Below are positions 8,301 through 14,396 of a stretch of DNA of 14,396 nucleotides, piece after piece. The stretch covers positions 1-14,396 of the forward strand of contig RGEC01000031.1 of assembly GCA_009918425.1 (NCBI GenBank). Direction: 5' to 3'. Source of the stretch: Bacteroidota bacterium. GTDB lineage: Bacteria > Bacteroidota > Bacteroidia > NS11-12g > UBA955. Within the stretch, counting starts at the first letter, position 1. Each line of letters starts with the position of its first letter. The translations under genes and the position numbers were made by a program. Under the pieces are notes generated by a model that worked only from the letters and a program-made list of their open reading frames with translations, did not search any database and was not told the origin of the DNA.

Positions 8301-8354
8301 CAACGACAAAAAAGCCGTCAGTAAAATATATTTTCTAAATGCGGGTGTGCTCAT
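5310..8354 (-). CDS. Propeller sensor histidine kinase (Reg_prop / Y_Y_Y / HisKA / HATPase)
   Basis: 1014 residues. After a signal peptide (1-24) comes a large periplasmic part with degenerate two-component propeller blades (LLWIATPNGLFSFNG near 57; FIWASTNDGILRIPG near 534; NGLPTDEMNGG near 571) and a Y_Y_Y-like domain (about 618-715). One membrane helix follows (about 722-745), then a coiled-coil linker and the kinase: H-box SVINHDIFAPI with His798, N-box IISNANRFT with Asn915, G1 DTGNGM (942-947) and G2 YGIGYSL (973-979). Unlike hybrid HTCS proteins it has no receiver or AraC domain; it presumably phosphorylates the regulator encoded just upstream, with which it overlaps by ATGA. The ligand is unknown; members of this class often sense glycans. 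The H-box has Ala at His+4 in place of the usual Thr/Asn. The gene body is visibly AT-richer than its neighbours. Confidence 0.92.
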   Translation of the reverse strand: MSTPAFRKYILLTAFLSLLSCLYSQKYQNYYYKVFNKQNNQLSENNISGLLLDQNKLLWIATPNGLFSFNGSVIEPYPVSIPERISSIYQNGSKDLLIKCVNKKSYVVRNDSFNESHELPFNVTAGYSSSLLEKSKSYKFDIQKLNRDSLLKATALFVSSPNVSFVRINNRIYRVSNGHYTLISDNFPTDIKDIFIDDKYWVYYPKDGKMHCISDATANDVSIPLSSNEFENAKLYAQNAALPVLIFGKHAWTFLKNRLNGKFEWQLIANNIPEDVAFYSAIYSPELKKLFLGTLASGLIVVSKSAFAVYQHPLRKNEINFYRYYVQIPKKDGTVIADYPSLYSNTPAEFRKFFNKYDISYSYHYLDSSNIIGNTSDFFYTLNTETLIPKKVSKQPGNKLSNQSYVQFGKYTYIFNSSGIYKYDRSKDSIYLVLQTTIGYQLINQSIIINNKIFLSYCGGIMIYDPIRNKVEKNILKSTCFRYFYRYKSQVIVTTYGKGLHLLDTVNYTIKALKSDYFNALKRTHFLYQDKNNFIWASTNDGILRIPGFSFDRMLAGGDFQPQPQYFDSKNGLPTDEMNGGTYPAYINFGDTLLSFPSLVGIIQFHPLRDFPPRTAGLGIQIKKISSLGKLLQLNKNALTISSDNNEVKFQIQVAHWDNPKNLNLYYRLNNKIFYIPYTEINNLNILFENYGKYTLEFLYIDDFGKETIINKINIEKEKPWYLTWVYIVTALIVITGAGFIFYLIRTKRIEKKNIILQNIIDEKTQEIRKINESLVDKISELTKLNKINNIYISVINHDIFAPIKYINMVGDKVYDFQGKLKKSEIISYMELIINSTKRLEILCSNILNDRSAEGSFARYDKDISIYDLLADLKKFIAIGLDINHNQFIINVPANVVASTSETALNIILTNIISNANRFTKDGKITVNYEKIGNMHNLTVTDTGNGMPVDVAEKIKNRTLQVNHKDGTEFQSYGIGYSLIFKMLDVIKGDLHVSSEPLKGTSVTIKFPDLPAEK

Positions 8355-8953
8355 TTATAGAGCTGAACCAACTCTACTACGTTATTTACATTCAGTTTGT
8401 GAAAGATGCGCGCTTTTATGGTGGAAACCGTGTTGCTCTTGATTCCCAGCTCTGTGGCAATTGTGAGTGTTGATTTGCCTTCCATCAGCATTTGCAGAAT
8501 CTGGTTTTCGCGCTTGCCTTTGATAAGCGGTTTTTTGCTGAGACGGGGCATGTTAACGCCATTGATAAACTCCGCAAAACGGCGGGTGATTTCCACTTCG
8601 GATGCTTTTTTCTCGCAGTAGTCGATTTTGTATCTACTGAGAATGCGCTGAAACATTACTTCTGGGTGCATGGAGAACAGGAGTATCCGGGTTTCAGGGT
8701 TGCGTTCAATAATCTTTTCAACCAAAGAAATGCTTGATCCTTCAGGGAAGGTAACATCCAGGATGATGTGGGTGGGTTTTTCCTTTTCAATGGTGGGTAG
8801 CAACATGCTCAGTTGCGAACATTCAACAATGTTCTTGATGTTGAGGTTCATAGAAAGGATCAGTTTTATGCCGCTGAATATGATGGTGTGGTCATCAGCT
8901 ATTAAAACCTTTACTTCGTTTACATCTCTGGGGGCTTCAGGTACGCGGATCAT
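8351..8953 (-). CDS. LuxR/NarL-type response regulator
   Basis: 200 residues from the ATG at 8953. The receiver domain has the acidic pair Asp20-Asp21 (IADDH), phosphoacceptor Asp66 (ILDVTFP), Ser94 (LFSMH) and Lys115 (CEKKAS), so it should be phosphorylatable. The C-terminal HTH (about 143-200) has the LuxR pattern KRENQILQML, GKSTLTIATELGIKSNTVS and HKLNVNNVVEL, so it is predicted to bind DNA when phosphorylated. Its stop overlaps the kinase start as ATGA, indicating coupled translation of a cognate pair. In-frame starts upstream (ATG 9007, TTG 9016) are rejected because a complete promoter lies at 8986-9016: ATG 9007 falls between its two boxes and TTG 9016 is its -33 box. Targets are unknown; the divergent promoter next door is one candidate. 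Confidence 0.92.
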   Translation of the reverse strand: MIRVPEAPRDVNEVKVLIADDHTIIFSGIKLILSMNLNIKNIVECSQLSMLLPTIEKEKPTHIILDVTFPEGSSISLVEKIIERNPETRILLFSMHPEVMFQRILSRYKIDYCEKKASEVEITRRFAEFINGVNMPRLSKKPLIKGKRENQILQMLMEGKSTLTIATELGIKSNTVSTIKARIFHKLNVNNVVELVQLYK

Positions 8954-8985
8954 GTTGATTTTTCTTGTTTTAGGATTGATACGGG

Positions 8986-9016
8986 CAAAATTATTGAATA
9001 TTGTCATAAATATCAA
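8986..9016 (-). promoter_or_regulatory. Promoter of the response regulator-kinase operon
   Basis: On the minus strand a TTG (9016-9014), a 20-base spacer and TAATTTTG (8993-8986) match the Bacteroidota primary-sigma consensus (TTG, 17-23 bases, TAnnTTTG). The box ends 32 bases before the ATG at 8953. Confidence 0.65.
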
Positions 9017-9082
9017 GCGTAGAGTGCATTCAATAATTTATGGAACCCAATACCAAGAAGCTTGTCAGAAAAATAGAAATAA

Positions 9083-9113
9083 TTGTATTTTTTATTGAAA
9101 AATACTAATTTTG
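9083..9113 (+). promoter_or_regulatory. Promoter of the HTH-recQ-glycosyltransferase operon
   Basis: TTG at 9083-9085, a 20-base spacer and TAATTTTG at 9106-9113: the same boxes and spacing as the divergent promoter of the response regulator. The -7 box ends 31 bases before the ATG at 9145. The leader is AT-rich and has no clear Shine-Dalgarno, which is usual in Bacteroidota. Confidence 0.65.
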
Positions 9114-9144
9114 ATGAATTGCCGGTATTAAAAATCGCAAATTC

Positions 9145-10137
9145 ATGAACTACCAGTTATCCTTTATCCAGATCATTAAAAATACGGTTCCACCCAATAT
9201 GCATCTTGCCGAAGAAGTGAGCAGTGCGCTTGGAATCAGTGCCGACAGTGCTTACCGTCGGTTGCGCGGAGAAACTGATTTTACCCTCAATGAGACCGTG
9301 AAGCTTTGCAAGCATTTCAGCATACCGCTGGAGGCACTCAATGCGGAGATGGAGGATGTAGTATCATTCCGTATCAATAATATTCTGGGTAATGATAACA
9401 GTTTTCAGCAGTACCTTCTGTCTCTTGACAGAGATCTTACCTGGCTGGCCAGGTTTGATGACAGCATGCTGTATTATGCTGCCGAAGATTTACCTGTATT
9501 TTACCACTTCTTCTTTCCGCGTCTTGCCCGCTTTAAAATGATTTACTGGACCAAAAGTATTTTGAATGTGCCGGCTTTTCAGGGTGTCAGGGTAGAAGAG
9601 GTGCAGGTGCCCGATGGCTGGTCGGAAGTACTCACAGATATTACAAGGAAATACCAGAGTATTCCTACCACAGAAATTTGGAATGAGGATACCATCAAAA
9701 GCACCATTCAACAGATTCGTTTCTACTGGGAAGCGGGTTTTTTCAAAGACCCTGCAACATTGCTGGATATACTGGAAGACCTTACAGGTGTAATAGAAAT
9801 GGCCTCCCGACAAGCTGAAACAGGGAAAAAATACAATCCTGCCAAAGGAACTTTTAACGATACGCCTTTTTCTATGTATATCAGCGATTTAATGATAGGG
9901 AACAACCACGTATTCATGTCATCAGGAACGAGAACATCCAGTTACATCGGCTATGGTTCCTTTAATTACATGCGGACGGCGAATGCAGTTTTTAACGGCC
10001 AAATCAGCGGATGGCTAGAAAATCTGATTGCCAAGAGCACCCTGGTGAGTAAGGTGGCCGAAAAACAGCGCAATCAGTTTTTTAAGCAGGCCTTGAAACG
10101 GGTTGTAGAGTTGAAAGAAGAAATTGCGGCCGGCTGA
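9145..10137 (+). CDS. HTH-domain protein with uncharacterised C-terminal region
   Basis: 330 residues, predicted cytoplasmic, no signal peptide or membrane helix. Residues 16-66 look like an XRE/BetR-type helix-turn-helix: LAEEVSSALGIS, a recognition-helix segment ADSAYRRLRGE (33-43), then LNETVKLCKHFSIPLEAL. This arrangement occurs in a group of Bacteroidota proteins of similar size, to my knowledge without an assigned function. The remaining ~260 residues are mostly helical in appearance and rich in aromatics (YHFFFPRLARFKMIYW near 120); I recognise no enzyme motif. A DNA-binding regulator with a C-terminal sensing or dimerisation part is inferred. Its stop shares one base with the recQ start (TGATG), so it heads a coupled operon. 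It is divergent from the two-component operon and might regulate its own promoter. Confidence 0.82.
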   Translation: MNYQLSFIQIIKNTVPPNMHLAEEVSSALGISADSAYRRLRGETDFTLNETVKLCKHFSIPLEALNAEMEDVVSFRINNILGNDNSFQQYLLSLDRDLTWLARFDDSMLYYAAEDLPVFYHFFFPRLARFKMIYWTKSILNVPAFQGVRVEEVQVPDGWSEVLTDITRKYQSIPTTEIWNEDTIKSTIQQIRFYWEAGFFKDPATLLDILEDLTGVIEMASRQAETGKKYNPAKGTFNDTPFSMYISDLMIGNNHVFMSSGTRTSSYIGYGSFNYMRTANAVFNGQISGWLENLIAKSTLVSKVAEKQRNQFFKQALKRVVELKEEIAAG

Positions 10138-12026
10138 TGGGCATGAATGCCACAGACATTCTTTTAAAACACTGGGGTTACCCGGCATTCAGGCCGGGGC
10201 AGGAAAATATTGTGGCTCACATTCTTACCGGGCAGGATACCATTTCACTGTTGCCCACCGGTGGTGGTAAAAGCATCTGTTTTCAGGTGCCGGGAATGAT
10301 GCATGATGGACTTAACTTGGTTATCTGTCCGCTGATTTCACTCATAAAAGACCAGGTAGATGCCCTGCAGCGTAGAAATATTGAGGCCGTTGGTCTGCAC
10401 AGCGGACTCACGCACAAAGAGACACGGCATATTATGGATAAAGCGCTGCGTGGAGATTACCATTTTCTGTATATCTCGCCGGAAAGACTGGCCACTGAAA
10501 ATTTCAGGGAATATTTACCCAACCTCAATATTAAGTTGCTGGTGGTGGATGAAGCGCACTGCATCTCGCAATGGGGATACGATTTCAGGCCGGCATACCT
10601 GCGTATTGCTGAGTGTCGTAGCTTGCTGCCCGATGTTCCTTTTGCCGCTTTCACTGCCAGTGCTCCACCCTACGTGGTTAAAGACATTGCCGATAAGCTG
10701 GGTCTGAATGAACCCCGCATCAGCATGGGTGATTTTGGCCGGCCCAACCTGCACTTTCACGTAAAAGAGTACGAAGATAAGTATGGATTTGTGCTGAAAA
10801 TGCTGGCCAATACACGCGGAAGCAGCCTGGTATTTGCAAGAAATCGCAAAGAGACGGAAGATCTTTCGGCATTTTTGCAGCAACATGGTTTGTCAGCCGA
10901 TTATTACCATGCAGGCATTAGCGGAGCAGAGCGTGCACGCAAGCAAGATTTGTGGATGAATAATCAATTGCGCGTAATGTGCTGCACCAATGCATTTGGA
11001 ATGGGGGTAGATAAACCCGATGTGCGTTTTGTTTTTCATCTTACACCACCGCCCAGTCCCGAAGATTACTACCAGGAAGCCGGCCGTGCCGGGAGAGATG
11101 GCAAGGATAGCTGGTGTGTAATGCTATATCGTCAGGCAGATTTTGAGCAGCTGAAAGTGCAGGTAGATGCGCGTTTCCCTAACGCTGACGTGTTAAACAG
11201 GGTCTACAAGGCTCTAATGGCTTATCTAGATGTTCCCGAAGGCGGTGGCATGCACCAGTGGTATGAGCTGGATCCTGCAGAAATAGCAGGTCGTTACAGA
11301 TTTCAGCTTTCAGAATTTATTCATGGGCTTAAATCGCTGGAGTTGCTACAGTTCTTTAGCCTTTCTGAGGGAATACACACCCCATCTGCCATTCATTTCA
11401 GTGCAGATTATGCTTCGGTATACGATTTTAAAATCAGAAATCCGGATTACGAGCCGCTTATTGATTTGCTTTTGCGCTCCAATGCTGGGATTCTGGATAA
11501 TTATACAACCATTTTTGAAACCGTGCTGTGCAAGCGATTGCGCATTAAGGAAAGCGAGCTAACCGAAAAACTAAAATCGCTGCAGGCAAGGCAGATACTG
11601 GATTACAGGCCGTCTTCAGAAAAACCCAGGGTGTTTTTGTATGACCCACGTCATTCACGGCCCGTGTTCAATGTTAAAAATCTGGAGCCGCTGAAAAAAG
11701 CCAGACTGCAGGCCATAGAGCATATGCAGCAATATGCATGCACTCGCGATTGCAGGGCTGCGTGGTGGGTTTCTTACTTCACCTCGCGGACAGCCTTACC
11801 TTGCGGACACTGTGATTTGTGCTCGCGCAAAAAGAAAGAACCCGGAAATACTGCTGACGGTTGGAGGTTAAAAATTAAACAACAGATAAAGAGCACAGTT
11901 TGTGATTACAACGGGTTGCTTGAATGGCTTCCCGATGATGAGGCCGTAAAACAATTGCGATTGTTGATGGATGAGGGTATTATTGCAACAAATTCAGAAG
12001 GGAAGCTGGTTTGGGTAAGCCCATAA
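10137..12026 (+). CDS. recQ: RecQ-family ATP-dependent DNA helicase
   Basis: 629 residues, a superfamily 2, 3'-5' DNA helicase acting in recombination and replication-fork repair. Motifs in order: FRPGQ (18-22), Walker A TGGGKS (41-46), DEAH box with the RecQ aromatic loop (DEAHCISQWGYDFRP, 138-152), motif III TASAPP (173-178), motif V TNAFGMGVDKPDVRF and motif VI QEAGRAGRDG (313-322). The four-cysteine zinc site C539-x16-C556-x2-C559-x2-C562 is intact but lies more than 200 residues after motif VI, behind a probable winged-helix region, and there is no HRDC domain. This order occurs in a short RecQ type common in Bacteroidota, so the gene may be a paralogue of the classical recQ. The ATG overlaps the upstream TGA; a second ATG is at 10143. 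Confidence 0.95.
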   Translation: MGMNATDILLKHWGYPAFRPGQENIVAHILTGQDTISLLPTGGGKSICFQVPGMMHDGLNLVICPLISLIKDQVDALQRRNIEAVGLHSGLTHKETRHIMDKALRGDYHFLYISPERLATENFREYLPNLNIKLLVVDEAHCISQWGYDFRPAYLRIAECRSLLPDVPFAAFTASAPPYVVKDIADKLGLNEPRISMGDFGRPNLHFHVKEYEDKYGFVLKMLANTRGSSLVFARNRKETEDLSAFLQQHGLSADYYHAGISGAERARKQDLWMNNQLRVMCCTNAFGMGVDKPDVRFVFHLTPPPSPEDYYQEAGRAGRDGKDSWCVMLYRQADFEQLKVQVDARFPNADVLNRVYKALMAYLDVPEGGGMHQWYELDPAEIAGRYRFQLSEFIHGLKSLELLQFFSLSEGIHTPSAIHFSADYASVYDFKIRNPDYEPLIDLLLRSNAGILDNYTTIFETVLCKRLRIKESELTEKLKSLQARQILDYRPSSEKPRVFLYDPRHSRPVFNVKNLEPLKKARLQAIEHMQQYACTRDCRAAWWVSYFTSRTALPCGHCDLCSRKKKEPGNTADGWRLKIKQQIKSTVCDYNGLLEWLPDDEAVKQLRLLMDEGIIATNSEGKLVWVSP

Positions 12027-13117
12027 AATCCATTATTTTCACCGTAACCAATGATCTTGTTACCGATCAGCGGATGCAGCGAATTGCAGGCACATTCGCA
12101 GAGGCCGGTTATTGGGTTAAGCTGGTCGGAAGGCGCTTGCCAGATTCATCTTCCGCATCCCATCTGGGTTTTCCGGTTAAGCGCATTCGCTGCCGCTTCA
12201 ATAAGGGTAAATTATTTTACCTTGAGTATAACTTTAGGCTGTTTTTATGGTTGTGCTTTCAGCGTTTTGACTGCCTATGGGCAGTGGATTGCGACACGGC
12301 ATGGCCTGCAAGGTTTGTTTCTGTCTTAAGGAGAAAGCCATGGGTGTTTGATGCCCATGAGTTGTTTAGCCGGGTTCCTGAAGTCATTCACAGAAAAACC
12401 ATCCAGAAAATCTGGCAACGCACGGAAAAAATGGCTTTTTCCAAAGCAGCATTGTGCGTTACGGTTGGGCCCGCACTGGCACAGTGGTTCCGGAAGGAAT
12501 ATGGAAGAAAGGTGGAAGTGGTGCGCAATATGCCTGCGTTAAAGTCAGCATTGCCTTATTGTCCTGCTGAAAAGCCTTTTGTACTGTACCAGGGAGCACT
12601 GAATGAAGGCCGCGGACTGGAAAATCTTATAAGAGCCATGCATCAGGTGGATTGCCGTCTGCTTCTGGCAGGAGAGGGTGATTTGAGCATGATGCTAAGA
12701 CAATTGGTAATGGAAGAAGGCTTGCAGGAAAAAGTATTATTTCTGGGGAAACTGGCACCGGCAGATTTGCCTGCCCTTACGGCAACTGCATGGGTTGGGT
12801 ACAATGTGAGCGAGCCTGCCGGTCTAAGCTATCAGTTGTCGTTGAACAATAAGTTTTTTGATTATGTACATGCAGGACTGCCCTCGCTTATCAACCGTTT
12901 TGAGGAATATGTGAAACTGAATAATGAAATTGAAGTGGGTCTGATTACAGATCCGGAGGTAAATGCAATTGTTGCCAATTTGCAATTATTGCTGAATGAT
13001 AAAGATTTGCATTTGCGATTATCGCAAAACTGCTTAAAAGCAAGGGAATTATGGAACTGGGAGAAGGAAAAATTGCAACTATTAACGACTTTTGAAGCCT
13101 CATTCGTTCATGGGTAA
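12011..13117 (+). CDS. GT-B glycosyltransferase, family 4-like
   Basis: 368 residues. A two-domain GT-B enzyme predicted to transfer a sugar from a nucleotide donor to a glycan or lipid carrier at the cytoplasmic face of the membrane; donor and acceptor cannot be told from sequence. The N-terminal Rossmann domain starts IIFTVTNDLVTDQRMQRIA (8-26) and has FDAHELF (113-119). The C-terminal donor domain has LYQGALNEGRGLENLI (192-207), LLLAGEGD (217-224) and EPAGLSYQLSLNNKFFDYVH (268-287). The start is TTG, 16 bases inside the recQ 3' end: no ATG or GTG occurs upstream in frame after the stop at 11972, and the next ATG (codon 22) would delete the first beta-strand. An AAGGGA lies 8-9 bases before the TTG. 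It is coupled to recQ upstream and to a second glycosyltransferase downstream. Confidence 0.88.
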   Translation: MGKPIKSIIFTVTNDLVTDQRMQRIAGTFAEAGYWVKLVGRRLPDSSSASHLGFPVKRIRCRFNKGKLFYLEYNFRLFLWLCFQRFDCLWAVDCDTAWPARFVSVLRRKPWVFDAHELFSRVPEVIHRKTIQKIWQRTEKMAFSKAALCVTVGPALAQWFRKEYGRKVEVVRNMPALKSALPYCPAEKPFVLYQGALNEGRGLENLIRAMHQVDCRLLLAGEGDLSMMLRQLVMEEGLQEKVLFLGKLAPADLPALTATAWVGYNVSEPAGLSYQLSLNNKFFDYVHAGLPSLINRFEEYVKLNNEIEVGLITDPEVNAIVANLQLLLNDKDLHLRLSQNCLKARELWNWEKEKLQLLTTFEASFVHG

Positions 13118-14225
13118 ATCACTGCATATTATCGCATTCGACATGCCGTATCCGGCCGATTATGGCGGTGCCATTGATATTTACTACAAAATCAAGGCGC
13201 TGAGTGCGCTGGGTGTGGCTATAAAACTGCATGTGTTTCTGTATGACGGTAAAACGGCATCAACCCACCTGGAGAGCCTTTGCGAAAAAGTATTTTATTA
13301 TGAGCGCAGGCGTTTTAAAAATCCTTTTACCGGAGATGTTCCTTACATAGTGGCAACCCGCGCAGACGAGGCCTTGCTGATAAACTTGTGCAAAGACAAT
13401 GATCCCATTTTGTTTGAAGGTCTTCACAGCACGGCGTTCCTGTCTTCAAAGAAACTGGTTGGGCGCCTTAAAATTGTTCGCACACATAATGTTGAACATG
13501 ATTATTACAAATCGCTGGAAGAGGCTGAGAGCAGTTTTTTCAAAAAGTATTTCTTCAGGATTGAAAGCGAGCGCCTGCGCAGGTATGAGGGTATTCTAAG
13601 CCACGCGGATTTAATTATGCCCATATCACCTAAAGACACTCGGTATTATCGTTCCATATTTGATAAGGTTGTTTACCTGCCTGCATTTCATACATCAGAC
13701 AAGGTAGAAATAGCCGATGGTAAAGGTGATTTTGTATTATATCACGGCAACCTGGGTATTGGAGAAAACAACAAGGCGGCCCTTTTTCTTGTTCATGAGG
13801 TTTTTCCTCATTTGTCAATGCCTTGTATTATTGCCGGCAATCATCCTACAAGGCAGCTGCAGGTAGCTGCAGAGAGCCTTCCAAACGTGACATTAATATC
13901 AGGAATCAGCAGTGAAGATATTCTAAAAAAAGTACAACAGGCTCAGGTGAATATTCTGGTAACATTTCAGTCTACCGGCATTAAACTTAAGCTGCTGAAT
14001 GCACTTCATAAAGGCAGATTTTGTGTAGCAAATACAGAGATGGTAGAAGAAACCGGTCTGGAATCTCTTTGTTCGGTAGCTGATGATGCCAAAGGTCTTA
14101 TTGCAGCTACAAAAGATTGCTGGGAAAAGCATTTTACATCGGAAAACATTGCAGAAAGGCAAAAATTGCTGGAACAGCAATTCTCCAATTTAAGTGGTGC
14201 CGGGCTCATAGCGTCTTATCTTTGA
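13110..14225 (+). CDS. Glycosyltransferase-like GT-B protein
   Basis: 371 residues. It resembles a Bacteroidota group annotated as glycosyltransferase family 4/mannosyltransferase-like: HIIAFDMPYPADYGG (6-20), RTHNVEHDYY (124-133), LSHADLIMPISPKD (163-176), LYHGNLGIGENNKAA (210-224), IIAGNHP (240-246) and TFQSTGIKLKLLNALHKGR (285-303). The last segment occupies the donor-binding position of GT-B folds. Catalysis is inferred from fold; donor and acceptor are unknown. The ATG at 13110 overlaps the end of the preceding glycosyltransferase by 8 bases. A TTG at 13092 would add six residues without family support and is not chosen. The two adjacent transferases probably act in one surface-glycan pathway. 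Confidence 0.85.
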   Translation: MGKSLHIIAFDMPYPADYGGAIDIYYKIKALSALGVAIKLHVFLYDGKTASTHLESLCEKVFYYERRRFKNPFTGDVPYIVATRADEALLINLCKDNDPILFEGLHSTAFLSSKKLVGRLKIVRTHNVEHDYYKSLEEAESSFFKKYFFRIESERLRRYEGILSHADLIMPISPKDTRYYRSIFDKVVYLPAFHTSDKVEIADGKGDFVLYHGNLGIGENNKAALFLVHEVFPHLSMPCIIAGNHPTRQLQVAAESLPNVTLISGISSEDILKKVQQAQVNILVTFQSTGIKLKLLNALHKGRFCVANTEMVEETGLESLCSVADDAKGLIAATKDCWEKHFTSENIAERQKLLEQQFSNLSGAGLIASYL

Positions 14226-14278
14226 TACGTATGCCCAAGGTGTGAAGAAGTAAAAGATTTTCGGTCTGTTTAGCGTTG

Positions 14279-14286
14279 TACTTTTG
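14279..14286 (+). promoter_or_regulatory. -7 promoter box of the last gene
   Basis: TACTTTTG matches TAnnTTTG exactly and ends 9 bases before the ATG at 14296. No TTG is present at the -33 distance. The 70-base gap after the glycosyltransferase operon and this box suggest a new transcription unit with a very short leader. Confidence 0.4.
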
Positions 14287-14295
14287 AGAAGCAAT

Positions 14296-14396
14296 ATGAA
14301 ATTACGGCTTTTAATGCTCACTTATGTCTGCGCTTTTAGACTGGCCGGACAAGAGACCCAGGTTAGCACCTACCCCAATATATACTACCACCGTGG
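14296..14396 (+). CDS. Start of a hypothetical, possibly exported protein (3' partial)
   Basis: Only 33 codons fall in the window. The ATG at 14296 opens a frame beginning MKLRLLMLTYVCAF, which has the basic start and short hydrophobic core of a signal peptide, though an Arg at position 15 shortens the core. The mature part would start near AGQETQVSTYPNIYYHR. No family can be recognised from this length. The frame stays open to the end of the window, a -7 box lies just upstream, and AGAAG a few bases before the ATG could serve as a weak ribosome-binding site. A real gene is likely; export is inferred. Confidence 0.55.
   Translation, partial: MKLRLLMLTYVCAFRLAGQETQVSTYPNIYYHR

Noticed and set aside
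8954..9016. Longer response-regulator start at ATG 9007 or TTG 9016
   Set aside because: The segment is the promoter itself (TTG 9016-9014, TAATTTTG 8993-8986), and the receiver fold needs only the residues after 8953.
9054..9064. Short inverted repeat CAAG-aag-CTTG between the divergent promoters, as a possible operator
   Set aside because: Four-base arms are too short to distinguish from chance and there is no second copy nearby.
9145..12026. HTH plus helicase as a known anti-phage defence pair
   Set aside because: No nuclease, methylase, TIR or other effector is encoded nearby, and the helicase has ordinary RecQ motifs; nothing in the sequence supports a defence assignment.
12011..13118. 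Both glycosyltransferases start Met-Gly-Lys from similar NTGGGTAA bases, suggesting duplication of the junction
   Set aside because: Similarity stops after a few bases and the two proteins belong to clearly different groups; coincidence is enough.

Overview
The window looks like a chromosomal segment of a Bacteroidota bacterium, probably near the Chitinophagales/Sphingobacteriales. Four things point there: a secreted repeat protein ending in a type A type IX secretion (T9SS) sorting domain, a DUF3078 beta-barrel protein, a periplasmic-propeller sensor kinase, and -7 promoter boxes of the Bacteroidota form TAnnTTTG. I see no tRNA, rRNA, CRISPR array, insertion sequence or phage gene. Coding density is very high and no gene-free stretch exceeds 300 bases.

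Layout. (1) 2-1999, plus strand: the 3' end of a large Ig-like-repeat exoprotein whose 5' end lies outside the window. (2) 2007-4545, minus strand: sucC (succinyl-CoA ligase beta), then a short mscL, then a DUF3078 barrel protein; the last two are almost abutting. (3) 4634-5299, plus strand: a LolD-type ABC ATPase, divergent from sucC. (4) 5310-8953, minus strand: a LuxR-type response regulator followed, with a 4-base ATGA overlap, by a 1014-residue propeller sensor kinase. (5) 9145-14225, plus strand, divergent from the regulator: four overlapping genes, namely an HTH protein, a RecQ-family helicase and two GT-B glycosyltransferases. (6) 14296 to the end, plus strand: the start of another, possibly secreted, protein.

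How the genes fit together. The kinase and regulator form a self-contained two-component system. The 191-base gap between the regulator and the HTH gene carries two promoters of the same architecture (TTG, 20-base spacer, TAATTTTG) facing away from each other. This fixes the regulator start at 8953 and makes the HTH-recQ-GT-GT run a likely single transcript. The exoprotein and DUF3078 protein belong to the cell envelope, sucC to the TCA cycle, mscL to osmotic protection, and lolD to lipoprotein release or a related MacB-like export.

I found no clearly new multi-gene system. The best leads are the helicase-plus-glycosyltransferase operon led by an uncharacterised HTH protein, a kinase whose H-box lacks the residue used for phosphatase activity, and a MscL without its cytoplasmic tail placed in frame with the next gene.
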